A stretch of DNA of 64,000 nucleotides, from positions 1-64,000 of the forward strand of contig CBDBCU010000004.1 in the NCBI GenBank assembly GCA_965203435.1. The letters are read 5' to 3'. The notes under the pieces are model-generated. The model saw only the letters and a list, made by a program, of their open reading frames with translations. It made no database searches and was not told the DNA's origin. Shown in pieces: positions 32,026 to 41,118 of this stretch; position 1 is the first letter of the stretch; every line of letters begins with the position of its first letter. This DNA comes from CBDBCU01 sp965203435. Lineage in GTDB: Bacteria > Chloroflexota > Dehalococcoidia > Lucifugimonadales > UBA3495. A program made the translations under genes and the position numbers.

Positions 32026-33205
32026 GGCCTTTCCCCCCTTGCCGGAACCGGGGAATAACCTCTTTTCCGAACAGCTCGATGGAACCCATCACCTTTTCGT
32101 GGGGGATGGTTTCGGTCTGCATAATCATCATCACCTGGTCGACGCCAATATCCTCGTACATCTGCACCGCCCGGGCGCAGCTGTCCGGATCGCCGGCAAT
32201 GATGACGCCGCGATCGGCCAGGGTGTTGGCGTCCAGTTGGGCAATGGCGGCCCGGGCCGCGCCGGGGCCGGCATCCAGGGAAATGCCGGACTGCTCCGCC
32301 TGCGCCCGGTGGGCGTCATCGGACTGCCGCAGCCAGCGGCCGAAATCGGCTTGCAAGTGGTCGGGAACGCCGCCCCAAGCCTCCAGCAATTCCTCGTAGG
32401 CATTGATGCGGCCGGCGATATAGGGCTTGTCCGGGCCGAAAAAGGTTTTCATCGACAAGGCCGCCAACTCCCGGGCCTCGTCGTTATCCGGGCCGCAGTA
32501 GGCGTGGACATTGTTGCCCCAGAACTCGTTGACGAAAGCCCCCACCGGATTGGCGTTAGCCAGGGCCTCCCGATAAACCTTGACGTGTTCGGCCAGCACC
32601 GCCGTGGCATAAGAGGCCGAGGACAATACGCCGATGCCCTTTTCGGCGGCCAGGCGGAAACTTTCGGTCTGCGTACAGGCCAGATACATCCGGGGATGGG
32701 GTTTCTGGTAGGGCTTGGGCAGCACCCGCCGCTGGGGAACATTCCAATGCTCTCCCTCCCAGGAAAACTCCTCGGACTGCCAAATTTGCGGCAGCATGGC
32801 GATGGATTCCTCCCACAGGGAACGGGTATTGCGGGGGTCGACGCCCAAGCCCACCTGTTCATAGGCATTGGAGCGGCCGGTGCCGAACTCCACCCGCCCG
32901 TCGGTCAGCTGATCCACCAGGGCCACCCGCTCGGCCACCCGTACCGGATGGTGATAGGGCAGGATGCAGACGCCGTAGCCGATGCGGATGTTTTTGGTGA
33001 TGCGGCTCAGGGCCCCAAAGATGGCGTCCTGGCTGGGGGAGCCGGAGAACCCGGTGAGGAAGTGATGTTCCACGAACCACAGGTTGTCGAAGCCGGCCTG
33101 GTCGGCCAGTTCGCACTGCTCCAGGGTTTCCTTATACAGGGCGTTCCAGTCAATATCGGTGCCCTGGTAGGGGCGCTGGGTCTCAAACAGCAGGCCAAAT
33201 TGCAT
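32018..33205 (-). CDS. LLM-class flavin/F420-dependent oxidoreductase
   Basis: The 395-residue protein is a luciferase-like TIM barrel: MQFGLLFETQRPY, DNLWFVEHHFLTGFSGSP, RIGYGVCILPYHHPVRVAE, GRVEFGTGRSNAYEQVGLG and PKPYQKPHPRMYLACT. This subgroup uses reduced FMN or F420 to oxidise or reduce small organic molecules. A second member of the class lies at 55833, and a PPOX protein at 13119 fits an F420-rich metabolism. It is the first gene of a two- or three-gene minus-strand unit. AAAGGAGGCG lies 5 bases before the ATG. Confidence 0.9.
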   Translation of the reverse strand: MQFGLLFETQRPYQGTDIDWNALYKETLEQCELADQAGFDNLWFVEHHFLTGFSGSPSQDAIFGALSRITKNIRIGYGVCILPYHHPVRVAERVALVDQLTDGRVEFGTGRSNAYEQVGLGVDPRNTRSLWEESIAMLPQIWQSEEFSWEGEHWNVPQRRVLPKPYQKPHPRMYLACTQTESFRLAAEKGIGVLSSASYATAVLAEHVKVYREALANANPVGAFVNEFWGNNVHAYCGPDNDEARELAALSMKTFFGPDKPYIAGRINAYEELLEAWGGVPDHLQADFGRWLRQSDDAHRAQAEQSGISLDAGPGAARAAIAQLDANTLADRGVIIAGDPDSCARAVQMYEDIGVDQVMMIMQTETIPHEKVMGSIELFGKEVIPRFRQGGKGHV

Positions 33206-33422
33206 AAGACGCCTCCTTTGCGGGCCTTTGCCGGATGGGGGCCGGGGCTATTATAGCACAAAGATTATACAGCTCCGCGGGAAAAACCTCAAAATAGAAG
33301 TTCGGGGAATTCTATAGGAATTAAGGCTTTACATTTTTAAGATAAGGAATTATGATTGCTACCTCAGCTCTACAGATCGCTTGCGATCGGTTAGAATCCG
33401 CCAGACTTGGGGTGGCGACAAA

Positions 33423-34295
33423 GTGCCTACCGAAAAGAACTTCGGCGACTACAAAGGTGAAGGCGCAAACTGGATCACCCTTGCGACCGGGGAATACTAC
33501 CCTGACGTTCTGCCCGACGCTTGCCGGTTGTATGGGCCGGTATTGGTGCAATTTGGCATATTGCTGAAGGAGTCCCATTCGGCAGTCCATTTGTTTCGCT
33601 CCATCATGGAAACGAAAGGGACTTGGATGCGGACGCAACTTTGCCGCGTTTTCAAGAAGTACGTCAGTCCGCCCACCCCGGTCGAAATGCTCAAGCGGAA
33701 GCGTGCCGTTGACACGGTCATAAGTCAGTTCGGCGATCAATTTCGGAACATCGTCGAGGTGCAAAGGGGCTTTGACTCCCGACCAGTTCCCGACGAGACG
33801 CTCTGCGCCATCCTTTGGGAATATAAAGACCGCGGCCGCAAAGGCTACGATCTGACGGAAAGGGCTTTTGATGTCCTTCGCAGCCAGCTCGCCGGAATGG
33901 TAATTGCCGGGCCGGAGAGGGCGGGCAAAGATGTCATCTTGGGTAATGTTTTCCCGGATTACCCGAAGCCCGACCGCCCGGTAGATTTCGTGATTTACGA
34001 GGGCGGGAAAGTCCTTGCGATCGGGTTAGCACGTTACGATTCTGATCGCGGCGGATCCCAAGAAGACGACCGGACCGGCCAGTATCGTGAGGTGGCCCAA
34101 GAAATTGTCACTTATGCCGATAGCCATGAAATGGCTGGCATAAAAGTGATATTCGTAAATGACGGTCCGGGGTTATTGACCGGTTCCATGTGGGATGACT
34201 ATTCCTACATTGAGAACCTTTGGGGCGGCAGGGTCAAGGTAGTTACCTTGCGGATGTTGCCTATCCGAATCACTGCTCAGTGGTTGAGGTCTTAA
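33423..34295 (+). CDS. Probable type II restriction endonuclease
   Basis: The ~290-residue protein precedes a DNA methyltransferase by one base. Its C-terminal half has DFVIYEGGKVLAIGLARYDS and DRGGSQEDDRTGQYREVAQE, acidic and polar clusters with a PD-(D/E)XK-like strand layout. It then has a strand MAGIKVIFVNDGPGLL near the end, as in several type II enzymes. The GTG at 33423 (GGGGTGG upstream) is preferred over a TTG at 33381. Base composition is visibly less GC-rich than the flanks, as expected of a transferred restriction cassette. The recognition site is unknown. Confidence 0.7.
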   Translation: MPTEKNFGDYKGEGANWITLATGEYYPDVLPDACRLYGPVLVQFGILLKESHSAVHLFRSIMETKGTWMRTQLCRVFKKYVSPPTPVEMLKRKRAVDTVISQFGDQFRNIVEVQRGFDSRPVPDETLCAILWEYKDRGRKGYDLTERAFDVLRSQLAGMVIAGPERAGKDVILGNVFPDYPKPDRPVDFVIYEGGKVLAIGLARYDSDRGGSQEDDRTGQYREVAQEIVTYADSHEMAGIKVIFVNDGPGLLTGSMWDDYSYIENLWGGRVKVVTLRMLPIRITAQWLRS

Positions 34296-34296
34296 G

Positions 34297-35520
34297 ATGG
34301 CTGTTCCTATCCCGGTTACCTGGAATGCGAATAGCCCGCTCCATACTGCCGACACCGGTGGATTCCGGCTTGAGTACCCCGGTAAAAAGCCGGAATCTGC
34401 GATTCTGGCCGCTACCCCCGGTCAATATAAGCCGCGCCCCGAACACTCCCGGGGAAAGAATCGGCTATACCATTCCGACAATCTCAGCGCCTTGGCCGCT
34501 TTGCTCCGGGACGACTCCGTTTCCGGTCAGATTAAACTGGTCTATATTGACCCCCCTTTCGCCACCGCGGCGCGGTTTGAGTCTCGGGATCAGACTTATG
34601 CCTATGACGACACGCTGGTTGGCCCCGACTTTGTGGAATCCTTGCGGGAACGCTTGATTTTGATAAACCGGCTGCTGGCCCGCGATGGTTCTCTCTACCT
34701 GCATCTTGATAGCCGGATGGTTTTTCATTTCCGCGTTATCCTGGACGAGATCTTTGGCGAAAAGAACTTTCGCAACTGCATCACCAGGGAAAAGACCAAC
34801 CCGAAGAACTATACCCGGAAGACCTATGGCAACATTTCCGATTACGTGCTGTTTTACACGAAAAGCAGTGCGTATATTTGGAACCGTCCCGTAGAGCCTT
34901 GGGGTGGGGACAAGTCTCTTAAAGAGTATCCCAACGTCGACCCGGATGGCCGACGCTACAAGAAAGTGCCAATACACGCTCCAGGAAGACGGAACGGGGA
35001 AACCGGCCAACAATGGCGCGGAACCTACCCCCCACCCGGCAAACACTGGCAGTACCCTCCGCGCACTCTCGACGAGATGGACGAGAGAGGCGAGATATAT
35101 TGGTCTCCTACGGGAAACCCTCGCCGGAAAATATATCTCGAGAATAGCTCTGGCATACCCATCCAAGATATTTGGACGGATGTCCACGACGCTCGCAATC
35201 AGAATGTCCGCATTACGGGTTACCCGACGGAGAAGAACCCCGCCTTGTTGTCTAGGATAATAGAGGCATCCTCTAATCCGGGCGATCTGGTGATGGATTG
35301 CTACTCCGGATCAGGTACGACCCTGGTAACCGCGGAGAAATTGGGGCGCCGGTGGATCGGCATCGACAATAGCGAAGCCGCTATTCAAACCACGCTTCGC
35401 AGGTTTGAGCACGGCAGCCAGCGTATGGGGGATTTTGTGAATGGCGCAGTGCAAGCCCATTTCCATAACCCCATTACGGATTTTACACTGTACGAGCCTG
35501 TCTCTGGAATGCATTCCTAG
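34297..35520 (+). CDS. DNA N6-adenine/N4-cytosine methyltransferase (beta class)
   Basis: The 407-residue protein has the catalytic motif IV early (LVYIDPPFATAARFE, DPPF type). A target-recognition region with unusual charged and aromatic residues follows (~190-290), and the SAM motif comes late (VMDCYSGSGTTLVTAEKLGR), the order of beta-class methyltransferases. DPPF favours N6-adenine methylation. It would protect sites cut by the upstream endonuclease. GAGG lies 10 bases before its ATG and the two genes are one base apart, so they are co-expressed. Confidence 0.88.
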   Translation: MAVPIPVTWNANSPLHTADTGGFRLEYPGKKPESAILAATPGQYKPRPEHSRGKNRLYHSDNLSALAALLRDDSVSGQIKLVYIDPPFATAARFESRDQTYAYDDTLVGPDFVESLRERLILINRLLARDGSLYLHLDSRMVFHFRVILDEIFGEKNFRNCITREKTNPKNYTRKTYGNISDYVLFYTKSSAYIWNRPVEPWGGDKSLKEYPNVDPDGRRYKKVPIHAPGRRNGETGQQWRGTYPPPGKHWQYPPRTLDEMDERGEIYWSPTGNPRRKIYLENSSGIPIQDIWTDVHDARNQNVRITGYPTEKNPALLSRIIEASSNPGDLVMDCYSGSGTTLVTAEKLGRRWIGIDNSEAAIQTTLRRFEHGSQRMGDFVNGAVQAHFHNPITDFTLYEPVSGMHS

Positions 35521-35577
35521 CGGTCTCCTCTATATAGGTTCCGGGCAACGGTTCCTAGGCAACTGCCGTTCAGGTTA

Positions 35578-36528
35578 CTACCGGAAAGCGGCGGCGTCAA
35601 GGGCGGGATGGGGATTTGTCAAGCCCAACTCCGGCAAAACCGCCGCCAAGTCCGGGGGTAATTCCGCTTGAAACTGCATTGATTCTCCGGTTATCGGATG
35701 GCGGAAACCCAAGCGGTGGGCGTGAAGGAAGTGGCGCGACAGCAACGGGCTGGCTTTGCCATAAATCCGGTCGCCCAGAATCGGGCAGCCGCGATAAGCC
35801 AGATGTACCCGGATCTGGTGGGTGCGGCCGGTTTCCAGTTGCAACTCCAGCAGGGTATGGGCCGGGCCGCGCTGCCCGGTACGATAGCCGGTGCGGGCCG
35901 CCCGGCCGCCGGGAACTACCGCCATTCGTTGGCGATGGCGCGGATCCCGGGCAATGGGGGCGTCAATAATGCCCTGGGCCGGGTCAATAATGCCCACCAC
36001 CAAAGCCAGATAGCCCTTGTCCACCTGCCGGGCCTTGATTTGCGCCGACAAATCCCGGTGCGCCGCCTCGGTTTTGGCAACTACCATCAGGCCGGAAGTA
36101 TCCTTGTCCAGGCGGTGGACGATGCCGGGGCGCAGCACGCCGCCAATGCCGGGCAGGTCCGGGCAGCGGGCCAACAAACCGTTGACCAGAGTGCCATCGG
36201 GATGGCCGGGGCCGGGATGCACCGACAAGCCGGCCGGCTTGTCAATGACCATCAGGGCGGCGTCCTGATAAAGGACGGAAAGCGGCAAATCCTGGGGGGA
36301 AAGGTTGGCTTCCCGGGCCGGGGGAATAGTCAGGATAATGCGGTCGCCGACTTTGACCTTTTGAGCCGGGCGGGCCGGCTGGCCGTTGCGCGTAACCATC
36401 CCCTGGTCGATCAAGGTATGCAGCCGACTGCGGCTCAAACCGGTCTTTTGCAAAGACAAGAACCGGTCGAGGCGCGTTTCATCCCGACCGACGGTGAATT
36501 CCTGTATGGCAGTCGACGGATCAGTCAT
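35578..36528 (-). CDS. rluD: RluD-type 23S rRNA pseudouridine synthase
   Basis: The 316-residue protein has an N-terminal S4 RNA-binding domain (RLDRFLSLQKTGLSRSRLHT, VTRNGQPARPAQKVKVGD). A RluA-family catalytic domain with VLYQDAALMVIDKPAGLSVH and the active Asp in IVHRLDKDTSGLMV follows, closing with THQIRVHLAYRGCPILGD. The length and S4 domain fit RluC/RluD, which modify the large-subunit rRNA. Its start overlaps the lspA stop by 4 bases, the frequent lspA-rluD gene pair. Confidence 0.93.
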   Translation of the reverse strand: MTDPSTAIQEFTVGRDETRLDRFLSLQKTGLSRSRLHTLIDQGMVTRNGQPARPAQKVKVGDRIILTIPPAREANLSPQDLPLSVLYQDAALMVIDKPAGLSVHPGPGHPDGTLVNGLLARCPDLPGIGGVLRPGIVHRLDKDTSGLMVVAKTEAAHRDLSAQIKARQVDKGYLALVVGIIDPAQGIIDAPIARDPRHRQRMAVVPGGRAARTGYRTGQRGPAHTLLELQLETGRTHQIRVHLAYRGCPILGDRIYGKASPLLSRHFLHAHRLGFRHPITGESMQFQAELPPDLAAVLPELGLTNPHPALDAAAFR

Positions 36529-37253
36529 AACGGCGGGTCTTTGTCCGGCGGGCTGTCGACGGCCGTCGAGTTAGAAGTCGTTTCAGTAGCAACGGCCTCC
36601 GCGGTTGCGGCGGCGGCCGGAGTTGGGGTTGCGGTTGCATCAGATTGGCCGCCGGAGCGCAGCAATACCCAAACCAGCAGCAGCAGGCCGGTTACGATGG
36701 ATGCGTCGGCCAGGTTAAAGACCGGCCAAGGGCCTACATCGATAAAATCCGTTACCGCGCCCAGCCGCAGCCGATCCAGCAGATTGCCAAAAGCGCCGCC
36801 CAGTTGCAAAGCCAGGCTGAACCGCAGCAGGTTGGTGGGCCGGGGCTGGCTGTAATAGACCATTATCAATACCAAAATGCCGATGCAAGAAACGAAAATC
36901 AAGGGCGTGTTCTGCCCCTGCAAAATGCCGAAAACGCTGCCGGTGTTTTCGGTGTGGGTGAAACGGAAAAAGCCGCGCCAGGGCCAGGAATAGCCATAGG
37001 GCAGGTAGGCCCGCGCCAGAAACTTGGTGAACTGGTCGATAAGAAAGAATATCACGGCCAGCTGGAGCAGGGTAAAATCCCGGTAGATGGGAATACGGCC
37101 GCCCTTGACCGGGCGGTTAGCGGCCGGCGGGTCCGCGGCGGCGGCCGCCGCCGGCAAATTGCCGGCCGGCGGCGATTCCAGGTTGGCTATTTCCGGGGAG
37201 CCGGATGGCGCGGTTTCCCCGGCCGGATCCGGGCGGTGTTCGGGCGTAGGCAT
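36525..37253 (-). CDS. lspA: Lipoprotein signal peptidase LspA
   Basis: The catalytic part is a four-helix membrane aspartic peptidase. FFLIDQFTKFLARAYLPYG is in helix 1, NTGSVFGIL follows, and the two catalytic aspartates are in GGAFGNLLDRLRLGAVTDFI and FNLADASIVTG. LspA cuts lipoprotein signal peptides just before the lipidated Cys, matching the several lipoproteins in this window. At 242 residues it is long for the family: ~55 residues of Pro/Ala-rich sequence precede helix 1 and ~40 Ala/Thr-rich residues follow helix 4. It overlaps rluD by 4 bases. Confidence 0.93.
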   Translation of the reverse strand: MPTPEHRPDPAGETAPSGSPEIANLESPPAGNLPAAAAAADPPAANRPVKGGRIPIYRDFTLLQLAVIFFLIDQFTKFLARAYLPYGYSWPWRGFFRFTHTENTGSVFGILQGQNTPLIFVSCIGILVLIMVYYSQPRPTNLLRFSLALQLGGAFGNLLDRLRLGAVTDFIDVGPWPVFNLADASIVTGLLLLVWVLLRSGGQSDATATPTPAAAATAEAVATETTSNSTAVDSPPDKDPPL

Positions 37254-37259
37254 CGGCGG

Positions 37260-37901
37260 CTACTTCAGTTGGGCGGCAAAGAAATCCGTTACCGGGCCGG
37301 CGGCCTGCCGCTCCATTCCGCCCCAATAGTGGTCGGCCCCGGGGACGATTTGCAGCTGCGGCGGGCGCGCAAAGGCATCCAGATTGGATTGCAAGTCGGC
37401 GGCCTGCACCAGTTTGTCCCGGTCGCCGGAAATTATCAGGGTCGGGATTTTGGCTTTTTTCAGGGGGGAATCGGGAAAAGCCCGCAGCGGCGGCGAAATC
37501 AGGGCAAGGGCCCGGGCTTTTTTCTGGACGGAGGCGCTGCCCAGGATGACCGAAGTGCCAAAGGAATAGCCGGCCAAGCCGAGGTTTTTGCCGTCGATCC
37601 CGGGCCAGGCTTTCAGCAGCTCGAAAGCGCCGAGGATTTCCTGATGTTCCTGCTCGCCCTTGCTGTGCTGCCCCGCGCTGTTGCCCACGCCGCGGAAGTT
37701 GAAACGGAGGGTGGCAAAGCCCTGATTAGCCAGGGCAAAGGAAACGGCAAGGATGACATTGTTGTCCATATTGCCGCCAAAGAGGGGATGGGGATGGCAC
37801 AGGACTATGCCGGGAACCGGGTTGCCGGCATTATCGGGCATTGCGACAATGCCCTCGAAATTCAGACCCTTGGCCTTGAAACTGACCGCGCTTTGACGCA
37901 T
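37260..37901 (-). CDS. Alpha/beta hydrolase (dienelactone-hydrolase/COG2945-like)
   Basis: The 213-residue protein is a small alpha/beta hydrolase. VLCHPHPLFGGNMDNNV is the HPHP loop typical of the COG2945 group, RFNFRGVGNSAG follows, the nucleophile Ser is in LAGYSFGTSV, the Asp in IISGDRDKLV and the His in PGADHYWGG. It probably hydrolyses an ester or thioester. It starts the lspA-rluD operon (7-base gap), after a strong GGAGGCG ribosome site. The substrate is not known for this group. Confidence 0.87.
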   Translation of the reverse strand: MRQSAVSFKAKGLNFEGIVAMPDNAGNPVPGIVLCHPHPLFGGNMDNNVILAVSFALANQGFATLRFNFRGVGNSAGQHSKGEQEHQEILGAFELLKAWPGIDGKNLGLAGYSFGTSVILGSASVQKKARALALISPPLRAFPDSPLKKAKIPTLIISGDRDKLVQAADLQSNLDAFARPPQLQIVPGADHYWGGMERQAAGPVTDFFAAQLK

Positions 37902-37977
37902 AGCGGCGCCTCCTGCTGTGGGGGACGGATCGGATTGACGCTATATTAAGGCATTGGGGAAAGTTTGGCAAGGAATG

Positions 37978-38030
37978 TGATATAATGATTTTGTTCCATT
38001 GCGGCAACTTCTGTAAGCACCTGCTATAAT
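37978..38030 (+). promoter_or_regulatory. Two TATAAT boxes upstream of the coiled-coil gene
   Basis: TATAAT occurs at 37981-37986, where TGA immediately before it gives an extended -10 (TGATATAAT). It occurs again at 38025-38030. No good -35 accompanies either, and both lie within 90 bases of the start at 38066. Confidence 0.45.
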
Positions 38031-38065
38031 GGAATCAAGCGGACTTATCCGAGGAGAGAATCCCT

Positions 38066-39112
38066 ATGACTACCTCCGGCCCGACCGTCGTCAACGACAT
38101 CGCCGACCTGTATCGTATCTTGGACGAACAGCCCCAATGGAAGGAAGCCCTCCGCCATCAACTTTTGGGGCCTGAGCTGCTGGCTGGCCCCGAGCGGCTG
38201 GATGAGCTGACCGCCGGAATCCGCGAGTTGCGGCAAACGGTAAGCCAACTGGCTGAAACCGCCGCCGCAAATACCCGCCAGTGTGTGGAACTGCGGGAAA
38301 CCACCACCGCGCAGACCCGCCAATTCGTGGAACTGCGGGAAACGGTAAGCCAACTGGCTGAGACCGCCGCTGAGAATACCCGCCAAATTGCGGAACTGCG
38401 GGAGACCGCCGCCGCGAATACCCGCCAGTGTGTGGAACTGCGGGAAACCGCCGCCGACCATACCCGCCAGTTTGTGGAATTGCGGGAAACGGTAAGCCAA
38501 CTGCGGGAAACTGCCGCCGATAATACCCGCCAAATGGTGGAACTGCGGGAAACCGCCGCCGACCATACCCGCCAGCTGGCGGAGCAGACCCGCCAGTTCG
38601 TGGAATTGCGGGAAACGGTAAGCCAACTGGCTGAGACCGCCGCCGATAATACCCGCCAAATTGTGGAGCTGCGCCGGATTACCACGAACCAAACCACTCG
38701 GATGAACCGCATGGAAAACGACATGAGCGGGGTGAAAGGCATGAAGTTCGAATACCGTATCGAACGCACTTGCGTTATCGTCGCCAACGCGCTGGAACTC
38801 GCAAACCCGGAGATGATACCCACCGCGGAACTGCTCCGGTTTGCCAACCAGCTCGGCTTGGAAGCGTCGACCAAGGACAGTTTCATCCAGGCGGACCTGG
38901 TGTTTCTGGGCCAAGACCAGGAGGATACGCCGCACTACGCGGCCGTTGAAATTTCCTGGACCGTGGGGCAGTGGGATATTGACCGGGCCCGCCGCAACGC
39001 CGCGCTGATTGAGCAGGCCACCGGCATCCCGGCCAGGGCCGGGGCCGCCGGCACCCGTTGCGAGGAACAGCTCGACTGGTCGGAAGTTGCTTGGGTGCGA
39101 CTAATCGCCTAA
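38066..39112 (+). CDS. Coiled-coil repeat protein with nuclease-like C-terminal domain
   Basis: The 348-residue protein has a central long coiled coil (~50-215) built from 14-residue units related to ETAADNTRQIVELR, some with the longer ETVSQLAETAA form; the repeats are also visible at DNA level. The C-terminal ~125 residues (MKFEYRIERTCVIVANALEL, FIQADLVFLGQ, HYAAVEISWTVGQWDIDRA) match the DUF3782-type restriction-like domain: Asp, then Glu-x-Ser in place of Glu-x-Lys. It may be a DNA-interacting protein that multimerises through the coil. It lies in the same direction just before a methyltransferase-nuclease pair. Confidence 0.7.
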   Translation: MTTSGPTVVNDIADLYRILDEQPQWKEALRHQLLGPELLAGPERLDELTAGIRELRQTVSQLAETAAANTRQCVELRETTTAQTRQFVELRETVSQLAETAAENTRQIAELRETAAANTRQCVELRETAADHTRQFVELRETVSQLRETAADNTRQMVELRETAADHTRQLAEQTRQFVELRETVSQLAETAADNTRQIVELRRITTNQTTRMNRMENDMSGVKGMKFEYRIERTCVIVANALELANPEMIPTAELLRFANQLGLEASTKDSFIQADLVFLGQDQEDTPHYAAVEISWTVGQWDIDRARRNAALIEQATGIPARAGAAGTRCEEQLDWSEVAWVRLIA

Positions 39113-39193
39113 CGGTATCCGCCTAAGGGCCTGGGCCGGCCGGCCCGGAACCGGCCGCGCCGCCGTTATCAAAGGACCAGCAGGATAGAGTTA

Positions 39194-40588
39194 ATGGAAT
39201 TACAAGCCATCGCCCCGGTTACTGAACAGGAGTCTGATTTGCCGCCCCCGGAACGGGTGGAGCAGTTGGATTTGGATTCTTACCGGCCCCGGGAAGTTGA
39301 CCGGGCGGCGGCGGACGACCGGGATTTGCCGCCGGCCGTCCGCATTGAGGGGGATATTCCCCTAGACTTGGCGGTGCGGCCGGCCGGGGCGCGGTTTCTG
39401 TTCATCAGCCGCGATCAGCGGGCCTATACCCATGGCCTGCATAAGTATCCGGCCAAGTTCTTTCCCGAACTGCCGCGGTGGATTGTGGAACGCTACAGCC
39501 GGCCGGGGGAATTGGTACTTGACCCCTTTATGGGCAGCGGCACCACTAACCTGGAGGCTATGCTGCGGGGCCGGCCCAGCGTGGGCGTGGATATTGACCC
39601 CTTTTCCCGCTTTCTGGCCCGGGCGAAAACTACGCCGCTGCCCGCCGCGGACCTAGCGGCGGCGGTAGCGGAATTGACGGCGCGGCTGGAGCAGTTTGAC
39701 CCGGCCGATGATGCGGCGGCGGATATTCCCGAGTTTCCCTATCGGGATAACTGGTTCAAGCCCTATGTATTGCGGGAATTGGCCTTTATCCAGAGCGGGA
39801 TTGCCGGGTTGCCCGCTGCGCCGGCGGTCAAGGATTTTCTGCGGGCGGTCTTTTCCTCGGTCATCCGGCCAGCGTCCCAAGCCGATAACAACTGCACTCG
39901 GACGGTAATCCGCAAAAAACTGGAAAAGCGCATTGACCCCGGCTATGCTATCAACCTGTTCCGCAAGCGGCTGGAAAGCAATGTCGCCGGGATGCTGGCT
40001 CTGGCGGAACAGCCGACGGCTCCGGTATCCATCCCTACCGATTGCGGCGCCACGGACTTGTCGCCCTATCCGGAGGGGACTTTTGACCTGGCCTTGACCT
40101 CGCCGCCCTATCTTAATGCGGTGGACTATCCGCGCACCCACCAGTTGGAAATGTATTGGCTGGGCTTGGCGGCCGGTTCCCTGCGCGACTTGAAACGGCA
40201 GCACGTTGGGACGGAAGTGGTTACGGCGGCCGAATACGCCGAGCTGCGCCATACCGGCATTGCCAGCGCCGACGCCGTGATTGCATCCATCTTTGCCGTT
40301 GACCCGCGCCGGGCCGGCATCGCCTATCGGTATGTTCAGGATATGCTCCAGAACCTGGCCGAAGTGCGCCGGGTATTGAAACCGGGAGCCAAGTATGTGA
40401 TTGTCGTCGGCTCCAATATGATGCGGGGGCATACCTTTGAGACTTGGCGCTATCTGCGGGACGCCGCCCCGGATTTGGGATACCGGATTGACACCTGGTT
40501 TGTATCCGGCATCATCAATCACTTTATCAAAGTGCCGCGGGCCGAGCGCATCGAGGACGATTATGTCCTTGTGCTGGAGAAGGAGTAA
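39194..40588 (+). CDS. DNA methyltransferase with TSPPY motif (N4-cytosine type)
   Basis: The 464-residue protein has HGLHKYPAKFFPELPRW, then motif I VLDPFMGSGTTNLEAML, and motif IV as LTSPPYLNAVDYPR in the second half. TSPPY is typical of N4-cytosine enzymes. Between them lies a ~200-residue target-recognition region. The N-terminal ~60 residues are acidic and not conserved. The next gene, 6 bases downstream, is a PD-(D/E)XK protein, so the pair resembles a type II restriction-modification system. Specificity is not predictable. Confidence 0.85.
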   Translation: MELQAIAPVTEQESDLPPPERVEQLDLDSYRPREVDRAAADDRDLPPAVRIEGDIPLDLAVRPAGARFLFISRDQRAYTHGLHKYPAKFFPELPRWIVERYSRPGELVLDPFMGSGTTNLEAMLRGRPSVGVDIDPFSRFLARAKTTPLPAADLAAAVAELTARLEQFDPADDAAADIPEFPYRDNWFKPYVLRELAFIQSGIAGLPAAPAVKDFLRAVFSSVIRPASQADNNCTRTVIRKKLEKRIDPGYAINLFRKRLESNVAGMLALAEQPTAPVSIPTDCGATDLSPYPEGTFDLALTSPPYLNAVDYPRTHQLEMYWLGLAAGSLRDLKRQHVGTEVVTAAEYAELRHTGIASADAVIASIFAVDPRRAGIAYRYVQDMLQNLAEVRRVLKPGAKYVIVVGSNMMRGHTFETWRYLRDAAPDLGYRIDTWFVSGIINHFIKVPRAERIEDDYVLVLEKE

Positions 40589-40594
40589 GGTCTA

Positions 40595-41116
40595 ATGGCG
40601 ACAGAGAATAAGGGCAAGCTCGCTTCGGCGACCGGCTTTGCCAACGAAAGCCGGTTCTTGGGGGCTTTGCTTGCTCGCGGGTATAACGCTTCCAAGGTTG
40701 ACCTGCCGCACTCCACTTACGACATCGTGGTGGAACTCGGGGTAAAGGACATTATCCGGGTTCAGGTAAAGACCGTTGGCGGCGGCCGCAGCGTCTCGTT
40801 CACCGGGGGAGTGCGTGGCGGCGCCGACCGGACTTATCGGTCGGACGTGAAGTCCTACCGGCAGAGTACCGAGACTGCCGACCTAGTGGTTGGCGTGGAT
40901 GCCCAGGATGTTGACGGTGGGGATCGGATTGACTTTTACTTCATCCCGACCATCTACATTGAGCATATTGGTCAAGGCAGCCTGTCGATAAACAGGATTC
41001 CCGCCGCCAGGAACAATTGGGAGTTGCTGAGAAACTGCGGCAATCCGGAGTTCGTTTATAACCATTTCGGCATCTTGGTCAAACAAGACGCCGACACCGA
41101 CCCAAGGGAGAGTTAG
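40595..41116 (+). CDS. PD-(D/E)XK endonuclease-like protein (PDDEXK_5 type)
   Basis: The 173-residue protein begins with a helix around ATGFANESRFLGALLARGYN. The nuclease core follows: VDLPHSTYDIVVELG and IIRVQVKTVGGGRSV, giving Asp and the Q-x-K variant of the E-x-K motif, as in the group-I-intron-associated endonuclease family. AAGGAG overlaps the methyltransferase stop, so the two are translated together. It is probably the cutting partner; a lone resolvase-like role is the alternative. Confidence 0.7.
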   Translation: MATENKGKLASATGFANESRFLGALLARGYNASKVDLPHSTYDIVVELGVKDIIRVQVKTVGGGRSVSFTGGVRGGADRTYRSDVKSYRQSTETADLVVGVDAQDVDGGDRIDFYFIPTIYIEHIGQGSLSINRIPAARNNWELLRNCGNPEFVYNHFGILVKQDADTDPRES

Positions 41117-41118
41117 CA

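Noticed and set aside
33352..33567. Alternative ATG-initiated frame at the start of the restriction gene
   Set aside because: It is Cys/Thr-rich without family likeness and ends inside the nuclease gene; the GTG at 33423 has a better ribosome site.
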